From contig NW_026944384.1 in NCBI RefSeq assembly GCF_033439725.1, positions 5,952,001 to 6,016,000 of the forward strand: a stretch of DNA of 64,000 nt, in the 5' to 3' direction. The stretch is from Neurospora tetraspora (Eukaryota > Ascomycota > Sordariomycetes > Sordariales > Sordariaceae). Below the pieces are notes generated by a model, which made no database searches, was not told the origin of the DNA, and saw only the letters and a list, made by a program, of their open reading frames with translations. The translations under genes and the position numbers were made by a program. Of the stretch, positions 9,608 to 20,822 are shown in pieces (positions within the stretch are counted from its first letter, which is position 1; the number at the start of each line of letters is the position of its first letter).

Positions 9608-11915
9608 TTAGACAGCAATAGACTGCTTAGAGGTATGATGCACCCCATGCACCCCATGCTGCCCATGTCCATGTCCATGCCCATGCCCATGATGACTCTT
9701 CGACCCCTCCTCCCCAAAACTCGACCGACTCGAGGTCTTCTTCCTCCTCCCCGACAAATGCAACCTATTCGACCTCCCCGGAGACGACTCCCTATCACTA
9801 CTACTCCCCTTCCCCATTGGCGACCCGCTTCTCTTGTCGTTCTTATCAGACAAAGACGAGGAGGAGGACGACGATCGTCTGTGTCCCCACGACGAAGACC
9901 GTTTATGCCCCTGATTATCGTCCTTCTCGCCGATGGTGATTTTGGGGATTAGGATGGGGATGGTGAAGGCGGGGATTTTGGGCGAGGGGTGTTGTTTCTT
10001 TGGAGGAGTTGCGGGTGGTGAGGGGACATGATGGGTGTGGGTGTTGTTGTGGCGCTTGGAGGGGACGTTATTAACGGTGGGACGGAGGCGGGGGCTGGAC
10101 CATTTTTGTCCGAGGCTTTGGTTTTCTGGGGTGAGAAAGCTTGAAGGCGAAGTGTCGTTGTCGTCGTCCGTGGAGTCTTCCTGGGTGGTGATTTGTTCTT
10201 CGGGTTCTTCCGATAGGAGTAGAGCGGTTGACTGGCGTGGTGGTGTTGGGGGCATTGTTAGTGGCGTGTGTTCCTCGGGTTCCTGGTAGGCGTCGGTCCC
10301 GGTGGTTTCTTCTAGGAGCTCGCTATCACTATCACTGCCGCTGCCGCTGTCACTCTCTTCCTCGTCGTCAATGGCGAATTCCTCTGCAATCGGTGACAAG
10401 ACGATTCCCCTCGGTGTCTTGATCTCCAGCAATGTCTGGACTTCTTGATGAATTTGTTCAGACTCCAGGTCAGCCAAGGGCCAATCTCCGGTTTCTGCTG
10501 CTGCAATCCTGATATTGATGTGTACCGGCTCTGCCTTGTAATTCTCCTGCTGTGCTTCCAGCTCTTCTTCCAATGTCAAATCGTCAGACGGGAAGCCTGT
10601 GTCAGGTTCGGGCGCAGGCAATGCCAGGTTGAGGCTTGACGACCTGTATGAAGCCGGAGACGCATCCCTCTTCGCTCTCCGCGGGCTGTCAGACTCTGGC
10701 TTCTCGTCATCCACATATATCTCCTCGAGCTTATCATCCGTCGCAGCCAATTCCGGACTGGGTGGTGTTGTGCCATTTTTGCTGATAAGATCCGGATCAG
10801 GGGGACTAGAAGGCTCGGCTCGATACTGTTCGGCTTCTTGCTCAGCTCTCTTCCGCGCCTCTTCCCGTTCTAGAGCCTCCTCTTCCTCCGTTCTTTGCCA
10901 GTACCGCCCCATCGCTGCTTGGTTCGCCCGATGCCTTCGTTGTTTCGTCGGGCTCGTGAGGTTCTTCTTGAGGGAGTTTTCGTCGTCAAAGCGGGAGATG
11001 TAGGTGACTGTGCTCTTGCTCTTGCGCTTCACTGGGAGGAACCGACGTCCGGGTCCGACCTCAACCCTGTGCACCGTTGCCGTGGCGAATCGAACGGTGG
11101 CGGCTCCATGCTTTCCAGGCCTGCAGACGGATGATTCTGACGAAGATACCGAGCCGGTAATGGAGGTTAAGCTAGACTCCGGTAGAGGCACAAGACAGGC
11201 GTGGTCTGCTGTGGGCTTCCTGGGATCATACTCTGGGAGCGTGGTCGAAAAGCAAGGGATCTTGCGTGGTGGTGGTTTCCGTCCATCTGGACTGGCGACT
11301 CGGAGGATTGACTTGGGCTTTGGTGGGGGAGGCAAGGGAAGTTGTTGGGTTGGACTAGGGCCGTGTTAATGACATTATGTCCATTGATATGTTTATAAGG
11401 GGAGCTTACCTTGTGAGCTTCTCTTTGCTAGCTTTTTCTTCGGAATGGTCCCCGTTGGAAGCTTCTTCTTTGACCGCTGATGTGTTTTGGTCAGAGATCT
11501 TTGATGCTGATGCATTTGTCTGGTTGACGGCGTCTGTTGATGCGGCCTTGGTGGACGTCCTGGAAGAAGATTCCGATGCCTTATTGTCCAGCGTCCAGGA
11601 AGGGGCCTTTTTAAGCTTGGTCTTAGTGAGACCGTCTTCGTCGACGGCGGCAGCACCGGGGACTGATATAGAGAATCTCCGTAAAGCCATTGAGCGTCTA
11701 CGTGACTTCTTTTTATCATCGGCACTGGAACTGTGCCTACGACCCCTTGACAGGCCATGGTGGGATGGGGATGGTGGTGATGAGTCGGACGAAGAAGATG
11801 CTGTGGATGTCTTGGTAAGGCTGGATCTTGGCTGTAACCCTGCCCACGAGAGAACGGATGTGAAGGAGTCCCTTCTATGACGATGCCTGCTTGACTCTCT
11901 TGGTTCTTTGGACAT
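9608..11915 (-). CDS. Disordered protein with PP1-docking-like motif and His-Gly tail
   Basis: Exon 1 is 11410-11915, intron 11355-11409 (GTAAGC to CCTAG), exon 2 is 9608-11354; 750 aa. The start at 11915 is the first ATG with a good context (GCGCCATG); the open frame extends upstream but only with non-ATG codons. Residues ~10-170 are Ser/Arg/Lys-rich. After the splice comes P-P-K-P-K-S-I-L-R-V, and further on A-T-V-R-F-A-T-A-T-V-H-R-V followed by S-T-V-T-Y-I-S-R-F-D, a compact conserved-looking block. A Glu-rich coiled-coil-like stretch (E-E-E-E-A-L-E-R-E-E-A-R-K) follows, then long acidic/Ser runs and a C-terminus with alternating His and Gly. KSILR plus a V-R-F motif resembles the arrangement in protein phosphatase 1 docking proteins; that is inference. 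I do not recognise a named family. Confidence 0.8.
9638..9694 (+). repeat. CATGCC/CATGTC simple repeat encoding His-Gly
   Basis: Tandem near-perfect CATGYC and CCATG units. On the minus strand they encode the alternating Gly-His tail of the 9608-11915 protein. Confidence 0.85.
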
Positions 11916-14332
11916 GGCGCTGATGGTTCCTTTTCTGCCTTTTTGTTTGACCGATAAGGATGGTTTAGGGTAGGATACAAAAGTAGGGGTGCCGGCTAAA
12001 GCGCTATGTGCCAACAAGTATATATCGTAAGGTGACAGCAAATCCAATCACTTGAAATGGACTAAAGAATCCTGCGAGAAGGAGAGGGTCTGAGTGGTTT
12101 TGGAGAAGTGGCCTCGGGCAGGTTTAGGTCAAAACTCATCGCGATGGGCCATTGGGATCCCATCCGTAATGGCTATCATGTTGGGGAAGCCAATCAGCAA
12201 TCATACAACCATGCAGCCCAGCTTTTGCGCTGGCTGTATGCCATTTGGCATCACTCGATGAGATGACATAGATTTTACCCGTAATCGGCAGTCATAGAGA
12301 ACGGGTGAGGCGCCCGGAGAACGGTTTGGTAAGAAAAAAGCAAAGTCAAGCGACTCTGTAAATACTCGAGGCTGGCGTGCCCCTGAATTGGCCTCGATTA
12401 TCATGGGCACCCCAGCCTTTTTCGTGCCAACAAGACCATCCAGAACATCTGTTGTCTCCTGTTCACAACCAATGGACAGGCGATGAGCGCGTACCCGTTT
12501 GTTCCTGTGTTTCCGAGTGATGGGTAAGGGCGCCAGTTGGCAGCGGTTCATGCGACAAGCTAGCACTAGCAAGCAAATCCAGACAAATCCAATACTTGTC
12601 CTTGTGCGACACGATGGAGCCAGGAGTTGCAGAGATTGTCTCATTGGTGGTGAGAGCAACAGCAAGTCGACGCAGTCATTGGCGCGGCCAGCAGCAGCTA
12701 AGCAACCGAAGGCGGAGTGGATTTGGTACACGTGTTGAACGCATTCTCGTAGAGGCCGTGGACATGACGGAAGCAAACAGGAACTAAGGGGTCGGCTGAG
12801 GTGAAGAGATGTTGCCGGAAGGTGGTGAGAGGATGGGAGTGGTTGTCCAAGAAAAACATGAAACCCGACTTTCTGTGTTTCGGTGAGATGGTTGAAACAT
12901 GGAAGCTGTGATCAGTTGTGACCAAAAGCTGTGCTCAGTCTTTTTTATGTCCGATCCCAGGTAGATGGCACTTGGGTGTTGGTCGCTTTTTGCCGTACAA
13001 CTGATCACACAAGCAAGGCAACCAGGCAACGGAGGTTGGCCGACCCGGGTGCGGCGACCTTTTTGATCGGAGTCAGTTGCCCAGGGCGTCTCCATCCGGT
13101 CACTTGTCGGCGGCCAAAGGTGAATCCCGTCTGGCCCCACCACCCCGCGCTCCGCCGTGAAATCTGCCGCGTCAGCCCCGGTGCTCTCCAATGTTTGGCT
13201 GCCGCCGAGCCCGATCGGTCCCGGTACCATCACTGTAAAATCCCGTGACAACAAGGGCAACCAATCGGCGGACCTCGCTCCAGACAATGGGAATGGCGGC
13301 CTTGGTTCTTTTCTTGGCGCATTTCTTATCTTATCACAAGATACCGCGTATATACGGCTACTCGCGGCCCAATTGACGTCAAGGGGTCAAATTCCGCGCT
13401 TTTGGGTGATGGGAATTCCAAGCTGCAATTCGTTGCATTACACCGCATCTTACACTGCGTCGCATCGGATAGATCATTCTGGTGATCTTACGTACCTGGA
13501 ATGACTCCTCCGTTGTTTTCATTGATGGTGATGATGATGACTCTTGTTGGAGTTTCGAGGATTGAATGAAGGGGCGTGCCAATGTGGACCCAATTTGCCA
13601 ACTTGGCAAGGGTTCGTTCGAACTTGATACACGTAAATTCGACCTCCATGACTCAACGTCTTTACAATGTCAGGTAAATTATCGCCTCCGTCTTCGGTGC
13701 TCGGAATCTGCATGACTGACCTTCTAAATCTCGTGTTACTGAAACGAGCGTGGCAGCGGGTTAGACAAATGTGGACGAACAACGTGGGAGTCACGGGAGT
13801 CACGACGGAAATATCCCAAAAGAGGTTGAAGAGACATGTTGTAAGGTGCGCATATCTGCGGCATATCGCTTTTTTTCCAGGCCGTACGTACCAAGGCCGC
13901 GGACAGCCACAATTCCACGTGCGCCGTTTCTTTTTACCCACATCTCAAATCCCCAAACCTGATGTCCAGTCGGTTAACGGTTTGTCCCAATCTGTCTCGC
14001 ACCCGTAACGCCATTGGTCAATGGGTCAGCTGCCCCTGCGCGCGCCGCGCAAACATAAAGCTTTCTGTAACTTTACGTACCACCCGGACAGTGTCAGGGA
14101 AGAAAAGAATGACTCCCGTCCACGAGTGATCCCGGCCTTTGTTATCGGTCCCGTATCTGGCCCAGGAGCTGGCAGTTTTGAGTTCTTATCTAGATTGCTT
14201 TTCTATCCCTCTCTCGCGTGGCGTTGCCGTCTCATAAAACTTTCTCCCCATCTCTAATATATCTCTCTTTTCTCTATACTCTCTCTTCATACCATCCCAT
14301 ACCCGGTACCACTACACCCCTAATAATTCAAA
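11916..14332. other. Divergent intergenic region before the aminotransferase
   Basis: About 2.4 kb between two divergent starts. Inverted CCAAT motifs (ATTGG) occur near 14012, a TGACTCA at 13649-13655 and a TGACTC at 14110-14115, and the last 130 bp are pyrimidine-rich leader. Several frames of 100-190 codons cross it on both strands but lack coding character. Confidence 0.5.
13649..13655 (+). promoter_or_regulatory. Candidate CPC-1/Gcn4 site (TGACTCA)
   Basis: Exact TGACTCA, the consensus bound by Gcn4-type bZIP factors (CPC-1 in Neurospora), 678 bp upstream of the aminotransferase ATG. A second partial TGACTC lies at 14110. A 7-mer of this kind is expected several times by chance in 64 kb. 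Confidence 0.3.
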
Positions 14333-15642
14333 ATGGTGTCTCACTCGGAACCCCCCAAGGAGGACCTTGCTGCCGTTGCCCTCGAGAACAAGATCGAGGA
14401 GGCCAACGCCATCATCAACGGCACCTCCGATGCCCCCAAGGTCCAGGAGCTCGATGCCTCCAAGCTCGTCGTCACCCTCGCCGACCCCAACGCTCGCCAG
14501 GTCCCCGATGAGGCCACCGCCAACGCCGGCGACGAGACTATCTGCACCGACCACATGGTCACCGTCTCCTGGAACGTCAAGTCCGGCTGGGGCGTCCCCG
14601 AGCTCAAGCCCTTAGGCCCCATCTCCCTCCACCCCACCGCCTCCGTCCTCCACTACGCTACCGAGTGCTTCGAGGGTCTCAAGGTCTTCCGCGGCTTCGA
14701 TGGCAAGCTCCGCCTCTTCCGCCCCAACCTGAACGCCAAGCGCCTGCTCATGTCCACCCTCCGTATCTCCCTCCCCGGCTTCGACCCCGTCGAGGTTGAG
14801 AAGCTCATCGCCAAGCTCGTCGCCGTCGATGGCGCCAAGTGGCTCCCCAAGACCCGCCCCGGCTCCTTCCTCTACATCCGCCCCGCTGTCATCGGCACCC
14901 AGTCCCAGCTCGGCGTCCAGGCCCCCAAGGAGGCCCTCCTCTTCATCACCGCCTCGTTCATGCCTATCCTGGACAGCCCCGCCGGTGGCATGCGCCTTCA
15001 CACCAACCCCGAGGATATGGTCCGCGCTTGGGTTGGCGGTTTCGGCTACGCCAAGGTCGGTGCCAACTACGGCCCTTCCCTCCTCGCCACCAACGAGGCC
15101 AAGGCCCGCGGCTTCCACCAGATCCTCTGGCTCTACGGCCAGGAGGCTTACTGCACTGAGGCCGGTGCTTCTAACTTCTTCATCCTCTGGCGCGCCAAGG
15201 AGTCTGAGGGCGGCAAGCTCCAGCTCCTGACTGCTCCTCTCGACGACAAGCTCATCCTTGACGGTGTCACCCGCCGCTCCGTTGTCGAGCTCGCCAAGAC
15301 CCGCCTTGCTGAGGAGGTCGAGGTTGTCGAGCGCCGCTACACCATCGATGAGGTCATCGAGGCTGACAAGGAGGGCCGCATCGTCGAGGCTTTCGCCGCC
15401 GGTACTGCTGTATGTTATTGTCCCCCCATGGTTGATCTTTCTGTCCAGCACGTTACTAACCATGTCGTAAACAGTTCTTCATCGCCCCCGTCTCCCAGAT
15501 CCACCACCGCGGCACCGACGTCCACATCCCTCTCGGCGAGAACGACTCCGGCGTCTACACCGCCAAGATCAAGTCCTGGATGAGGGACATCATGTACGGC
15601 AACGAGCAGCACGAGTGGGGTATCGTCATCAACGAGGAGTAA
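14333..15642 (+). CDS. Branched-chain amino-acid aminotransferase, cytosolic type
   Basis: PLP-dependent class IV aminotransferase that interconverts Leu, Ile and Val with their 2-oxo acids. Exon 1 is 14333-15409, intron 15410-15474 (GTATGT to AAACAG), exon 2 is 15475-15642; 414 aa. Family landmarks are A-T-E-C-F-E-G-L-K-V-F-R-G, Y-I-R-P-A-V-I-G-T, the PLP lysine in G-Y-A-K-V-G-A-N-Y-G (Lys241), the E-A-G-A-S-N-F-F loop, and G-T-A-F-F-I-A-P-V rebuilt across the splice. The N-terminus (MVSHSEPPKED) is acidic with no mitochondrial presequence, so a Bat2-like cytosolic enzyme is likely. Codon bias is extreme (mostly C-ending), indicating high expression, and creates a 283-codon antisense shadow. 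It converges with Erv41. Confidence 0.95.
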
Positions 15643-16729
15643 GCCTACCCAATAAACCCACCCAGCGATCTGATACCCCCCTTGGACCACCGACCCTAGC
15701 GAGCGAGCGAGTTTTTCGACCTAACCCCCTTTTGGATTCCTGGATTTTCTTTGCTGTTTTGTTGCCAATTGATCGTTTTTGAACCGAGCGTTGCTTTGCA
15801 AAAAGAGTTGGAAAAGAGCAGGATTATTCACACGGACAATTGATACAAACAGGGATGAGGCTGCCGCTGGCCAGAAGAGGAAGAGAGAGCAGGATGATGA
15901 AGCCAAGCGCGAGTAAATTTCGCTCGCTCCTTTTGGCTTTCATCAGCCATCAAACCATCAAGCTCTTATACGGGGACGGGGACGGCGTGGAGGAGGTTCA
16001 GAGAACTGAAAAACAACAACAAAACAACAAACGTACGGATGACGACGTCTGGTATGCATATGATGCTGCCAGGGCATGGAACCATACAAAAAAAGCGGAA
16101 TCTCTTGCATTTCAAAAGCAAAAAGAGCACAAAAGCATGCAGGGAAGAAAAAGAAGAACGGCATATTTGGGCGTTTTCGGTTTCATCAACATACACTCCC
16201 CGGAGGGGATGTTGTTATGTGTATAGAGATTTCTTCAGCGTCTTTTTAGAAGCGTCTGTATACCCGGAAGAAATGAAGAAAGTTAAATCTTGACTGGTTC
16301 CGTCCCGTTTGTGAAAGATGTGGTACAAGGACCTTTGATATGCAACATGGCTGGGTAGGATAGGCGGTTAATCGCCTACTAACGCCGGTTAAAGGGGCAT
16401 GAGGTCGGTTTAGGCTCGTTGATCGTCGTTCTAAGCCTGGAGGGTACGACCTTCAACAGGACGAACCTTACCGAACCTTAACGGCACTCGCACTAACAAC
16501 GGCAGGAACTGACAAGACATAAGACGAAACAACGAAACATGCAGATATAGACGCTACCAACGCCGCAAGAACCTGAAACTCTGTAGATCTTTCGAACTCA
16601 ATCTTAACGTCTGACCACGATTCTTTACACGCCCATCTGATATCAAACACGAAAAACAAAGAAAGCATTCTTCTACATCCGTCTATATCTCTCTCTCTAC
16701 CTATCCTCCACCCCCCATATTTTACCCAC
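15643..16729. other. Convergent intergenic region
   Basis: Holds the 3' ends of the aminotransferase and Erv41 genes. There is a GAGC repeat near 15700 and a small palindrome TAGGCG...CGCCTA near 16361-16378. No gene is seen. Confidence 0.5.
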
Positions 16730-18016
16730 CTACTCATCACGCTCCTGCCCCCCCTTCCCACCCAACATCCCCTCACTCGGCCCCCCGGCCCTCCTCCTCC
16801 TCTTCCCCCACACCTCCTGACACCAATCACTAATCCTGTACCCCCAATGGCCCGCCACCAGCGCACCGCTAATGACATTAACGACCTTGATCAGAAACAC
16901 CAAGAAGGAATCCCGCTCCTCGACGATATTCAGCAAGATGGGCTCAATGTCGTACTTGACAAAGATGCCCGGGATGATGCGCTCCGTGACCTCTTGGGAT
17001 TGCTCGGTGACGGCGTACTGGTTCGTGACGATGGATTTTCCCGAAGAGGAGTAGACGGTGGGGACCACGGAGATGAAGTACTGGAACTTGTGGAAGTTTG
17101 CGGACGCGATGTTGACGGTTTGGTCGAGCGGGTTGACGAGCGAGGGGAGGAAGGGGCCGTAGGAGAGCTCGGAGATTATGTGGGAGAAGTTGAATGCTTT
17201 TCGGTCACTGTTAGCTGTTGCTGAAGGTAAGAAGGGGGAGGGAGGAAAAGAAAAAGGTAAAAGACAAACCAGAATGATCCAAATGCTGTCCAAACTCCAT
17301 ATACCCATGTCCCTTGGCCGTAATATGAAAGTCGCCCTGGACCTTATTCAACTCCAGACTTCCAAAAACCCTACAGCTATCCGGCGTCGCACCCCAAAGT
17401 CTCGGCGTCCTCGCCCACTTGGCCCTCCTCCTCCCCAACGCCACAATATCATGCACATGCTCCTCTCCAAACCCCTCGTCATGCCCCTGCAAATACTCCT
17501 CCCCCGTGACCACCTTCCCGTGCGCATCCCGTCCCAGCTTATGAATCCCCTTGTTGTCGACCCAGTGCTGCCAAACCGTCGGGTCGCGGTGCAGCTTGGA
17601 AGCGGCCAGGATCCGGTCGCCCGCCGCGTCTTGCACGTTGATGTGGATGTCTTGGCACTTCATTTTGACGACGATGTCGAGGTTGATGTCGAGGGAGTGG
17701 GATACGCCCTTTTCGACGGCGAAGGTGTGCGATTCCGAGCCGCGCCACCAGCGAGAGGCTTCGGACCAGAAGAGGATGAAGGAGATGAGGGTGACGAAGA
17801 CGGTCCATTTGCCGCCGGCGGTGGTGCGGGTTACGTATTGGGGTTTTGATTTGGCTGTTTGGGAGAGACATGTTGTTAGTTGGTGCTGCCTGGGGAGATG
17901 GGGAGGGATGGGAGAAAGAGAGACGTACGGAAAGCGTCAAAGGCGCTGACTATGCTACCCCCCTTGGCGCCAAAGGCGTCGTCGTCTAGTTGACGCTTCT
18001 CGTCGTAGCCGTTCAT
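16730..18016 (-). CDS. erv41: COPII vesicle protein Erv41 (ERGIC2-like cargo receptor)
   Basis: Subunit of the Erv41-Erv46 complex that cycles between ER and Golgi and retrieves escaped ER residents. Exon 1 is 17929-18016, intron 17855-17928, exon 2 is 17270-17854, intron 17215-17269, exon 3 is 16730-17214; 385 aa. Frame continuity fixes the acceptor of intron 2 at the first of two nearby CAGs. After a short cytosolic head (MNGYDEKRQLDDDAFG) there is a membrane segment K-W-T-V-F-V-T-L-I-S-F-I-L-F-W. A large lumenal domain follows with D-I-V-V-K-M-K-C-Q-D-I-H-I-N-V and H-I-T-A-K-G-H-G-Y, continued as F-N-F-S-H-I-I-S-E-L-S-Y-G-P-F. A second membrane segment lies near V-F-L-I-K-V-V-N-V-I-S-G-A-L. 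This is the complete ERGIC_N plus COPII-coated ERV architecture. Erv46 would carry a Cys-rich lumenal part, absent here. Confidence 0.93.
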
Positions 18017-20822
18017 TTTTGCGTGTATCGTGATCGGGGTTGCGTCTGGTATATTTGGTTGGGTTTGTGGTCGAGAGACTGGATGCGATTCAGCAATCCG
18101 TCCCGGCGTCGTTGGTCCCCCTTCTTCCTCTGCCACTTGTCAGGGCGGCAACCCAAGCCGTTGTTGGTGACAGCGACCACTGCTTCCCGTCTCGTATTTC
18201 TTTCGATCCCAATCCACAACAAGTCCGTAAGCTTCAGCTACCGCATTGGTGTCTTATCGGGCGAATGTCGTCGAGAGATGGTGAGCAGTTCCGGAAGGAC
18301 AGGCTACGCTGCAGGTAGCTCTTGTCTTCGGGGGAAATTGCGAATGCGCCCAGCTAATTCGTTATCCGGTTCGCGAGGGTTCGGTTCGGTTGAACAAATC
18401 CACTCCCCGCTGATAGAAAAGGTGATGGAGATTCAAGCTACTCCAAACACCAAAGAAAGAAAAGAAGTTCTAGAAAAGGTGGTGATAGACACTGGACGTT
18501 CCCTTGCATGCCATTCGGACATTCGTTGATGAGGACAAGTGGACGTTGGTCCCCGCGAAACGATCCGCCGTGGCTTGGCAGATCCCTGCGTTCCTGACAG
18601 GGGCCTGTTTTTACGGGAAGCCGGAATTAGCTCGAGCATGGCGCATGGCTGGTGGGGAGCCCGTTTGCCATACTTAACCCTGACCCTGACGTGCCCGCCC
18701 GGCTTTACCCCTGAATCGGCCTCCTTTGTGTGTAAGTCGTCAACAACGTCACTCCATTACCGTTCCATGACATTTTGTCTGGCTTTTGTAGCAACTTTTC
18801 CTCTGACATATATCGAGATCTTGGGATGATATATGAAGGCTTTTACGTGTTTAATTGCACGTCCAGTCCTTCAGACACCTTCGTTTTGTCCAGCTTGTCT
18901 TCATGGAATCCCCGAACATCTTTTACGGTGCTTGTTACGATCGCTGTGCAACTTTTCGGTCTATCAAAAAGTCCCGTAACGGCGGCAACCCGTTTCCATT
19001 CTTATGTCATATTTTCACTGAATGCTCAGAGCATACATTGGCAATTGAAAACCGCCAAATGCTTCTTTTCTCTGCAACTTGCCGCCCCTTTTGATCATGC
19101 ATGTCATTGCAAGCAGCCAGCTTTTCTTTTCTCTTACAATGATACGCCGCAATATTCGTCCGTCTTTCTCATGTTTTACTTCATGTCAATCTTGGCCGTC
19201 AAAGTCCCAAGTATCTTTAACCTTTCAAGGCTTGGTTTCTGATGCCTGGCCTTTATACCACGACGCATTGTTGAAGGGAATCCGGACAATCTGGATATGA
19301 GGCCTGGGCGTAGTATGCCTGATACAACACGCCCTTTGAAAGTTAGTTAGTTCAAAACCTATGGTCAACTTATCAAGCTAGGCGCTTCTACATCCAGTTA
19401 GCCCCCCGTCTTGATGATGAAGACCTGGTTTTACTTTCAGTATGCAAGGTTAGACACCATTGATATTTTTTTTCGTCAATATTTAGGAATTTCACATTAT
19501 TCTGGGGACGTTTAGAACTGGGTGGGACAAGTGTCATTTAGAGTAGATACCAATCTAACAAACAAACCAGCATAGACAGTACTGGCATTTTGTAGGAAGT
19601 TGTCATGTCAGACCAACAAGCACAGACGTCAGCTCGATAGCCTCGGAATGCGTTCTGCTTGAGGCTCCCTATGTACGATGCCATATACTTTGACATGTAT
19701 GGTCTCCTAGTCCCCTCTACTCGCTTGGATAGGCACAATCGTTCTTTGTGAATTTCGTCCTTTATCGTTCACAACGGCAAACAAGAATCAAAAGCCGGCG
19801 AGCAAACCGCCGCGCGGTGAGCCAATTGCTGAGATGCATTGCTGCTGAATGATGAGGATCTTGTCGCTGACTGATAGGATACTTCTCATTGCCGTAGAGC
19901 CCATTTTCTGATATTCCAAACCGCTGGCACCAAACGATTACACAGCTAGATTAAAAAAAAATCAAGCTTGAAGGGGCGTGAGATGAAGACCAACGAAGTC
20001 CTCACACCCATTTCCTTGTCCACAAACATCTTCATTGCACCTGCCCGATAGCACCTTGACTAGACCCGGACTTTCTTTTAACGGGGAGTTTTGGCCTTTC
20101 CTGCCCTCCGAATGGATTTAAGAAAGACAAGCAATTTCCTTTGGCACCCCGCTACTGGTGCAGCGCATTCGTCCCTTCTCCTCGAACAGATATCAACTTC
20201 CACCCCTCCACCGTCTCAATCTGGATGCTACTTCCCCACCAGCCGTCGAGACACTCCCGCTCCGCTGGGAACTTGGGAATCTTCCTTCAGCTACGTAACT
20301 CCTGCCACAATCAGTACTCGCCAAGACGGTGTCCCCGCCGTATCTCAAGGTACCTCTTGCTCTACTTAACTTTCCGAACCGCGGAAGGGCTCCGTGAGTA
20401 CTTTATCATCCCCTATTTACCCAAGCAAACACACTCAAGAGGGGAAGGCACGACGTACCTGGACCCGCTCACTCCACTACCTTCCCGTCCTTCTTACCCT
20501 TCACCCAAGGTTCTGTCAGGTTCTCCTTCTCGTGAAGTTGCCGCTCACATGACCATGCTTTCTACTTCCCGCACCACCTTGACCCCCTCCCACGAAACTA
20601 GAATCCAAAACTGACAATTTCTCCCCCGATTCATCAGACTCGTCGTCAAATACTTCCCATCGGACAGCATACAACGTCACACTTCCGAGACTGGGCGCGT
20701 CCAAAGAACACGCACAATACTTCGTGCGTATCTCAACAGGAGCGCTCACCTTTCTGCATCACTAACGACTGATAAACAGCACTGCGGCATCCAATCCAGG
20801 CGGTCCTAGTCGCGGCTCCAAC
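18017..20822. other. Divergent region with possible 5' exons of the next gene
   Basis: About 2.8 kb. From 18017 to about 20050 I see only promoter-like and T-rich DNA; a 155-codon T-rich frame at 18775-19242 is not protein-like. From 20112 the frame starting MDLRKTSNFLWHP to 20369 and the stretch 20613-20723 (D-N-F-S-P-D-S-S-D-S-S-S) look coding and may be upstream exons of the gene called at 20823, but I could not join them without ambiguity. Confidence 0.45.

Noticed and set aside
12201-12776. 191-codon minus frame upstream of the aminotransferase
   Set aside because: No coding bias, no recognisable motif; starts without a good context.
14612-15463. 283-codon antisense frame across the aminotransferase gene
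   Set aside because: Shadow of strong C3 codon bias; no fungal family resemblance and it overlaps a well-supported exon.
18775-19242. 155-codon plus frame
   Set aside because: T-rich with Phe/Ser bias typical of non-coding DNA; no relation to splice signals.
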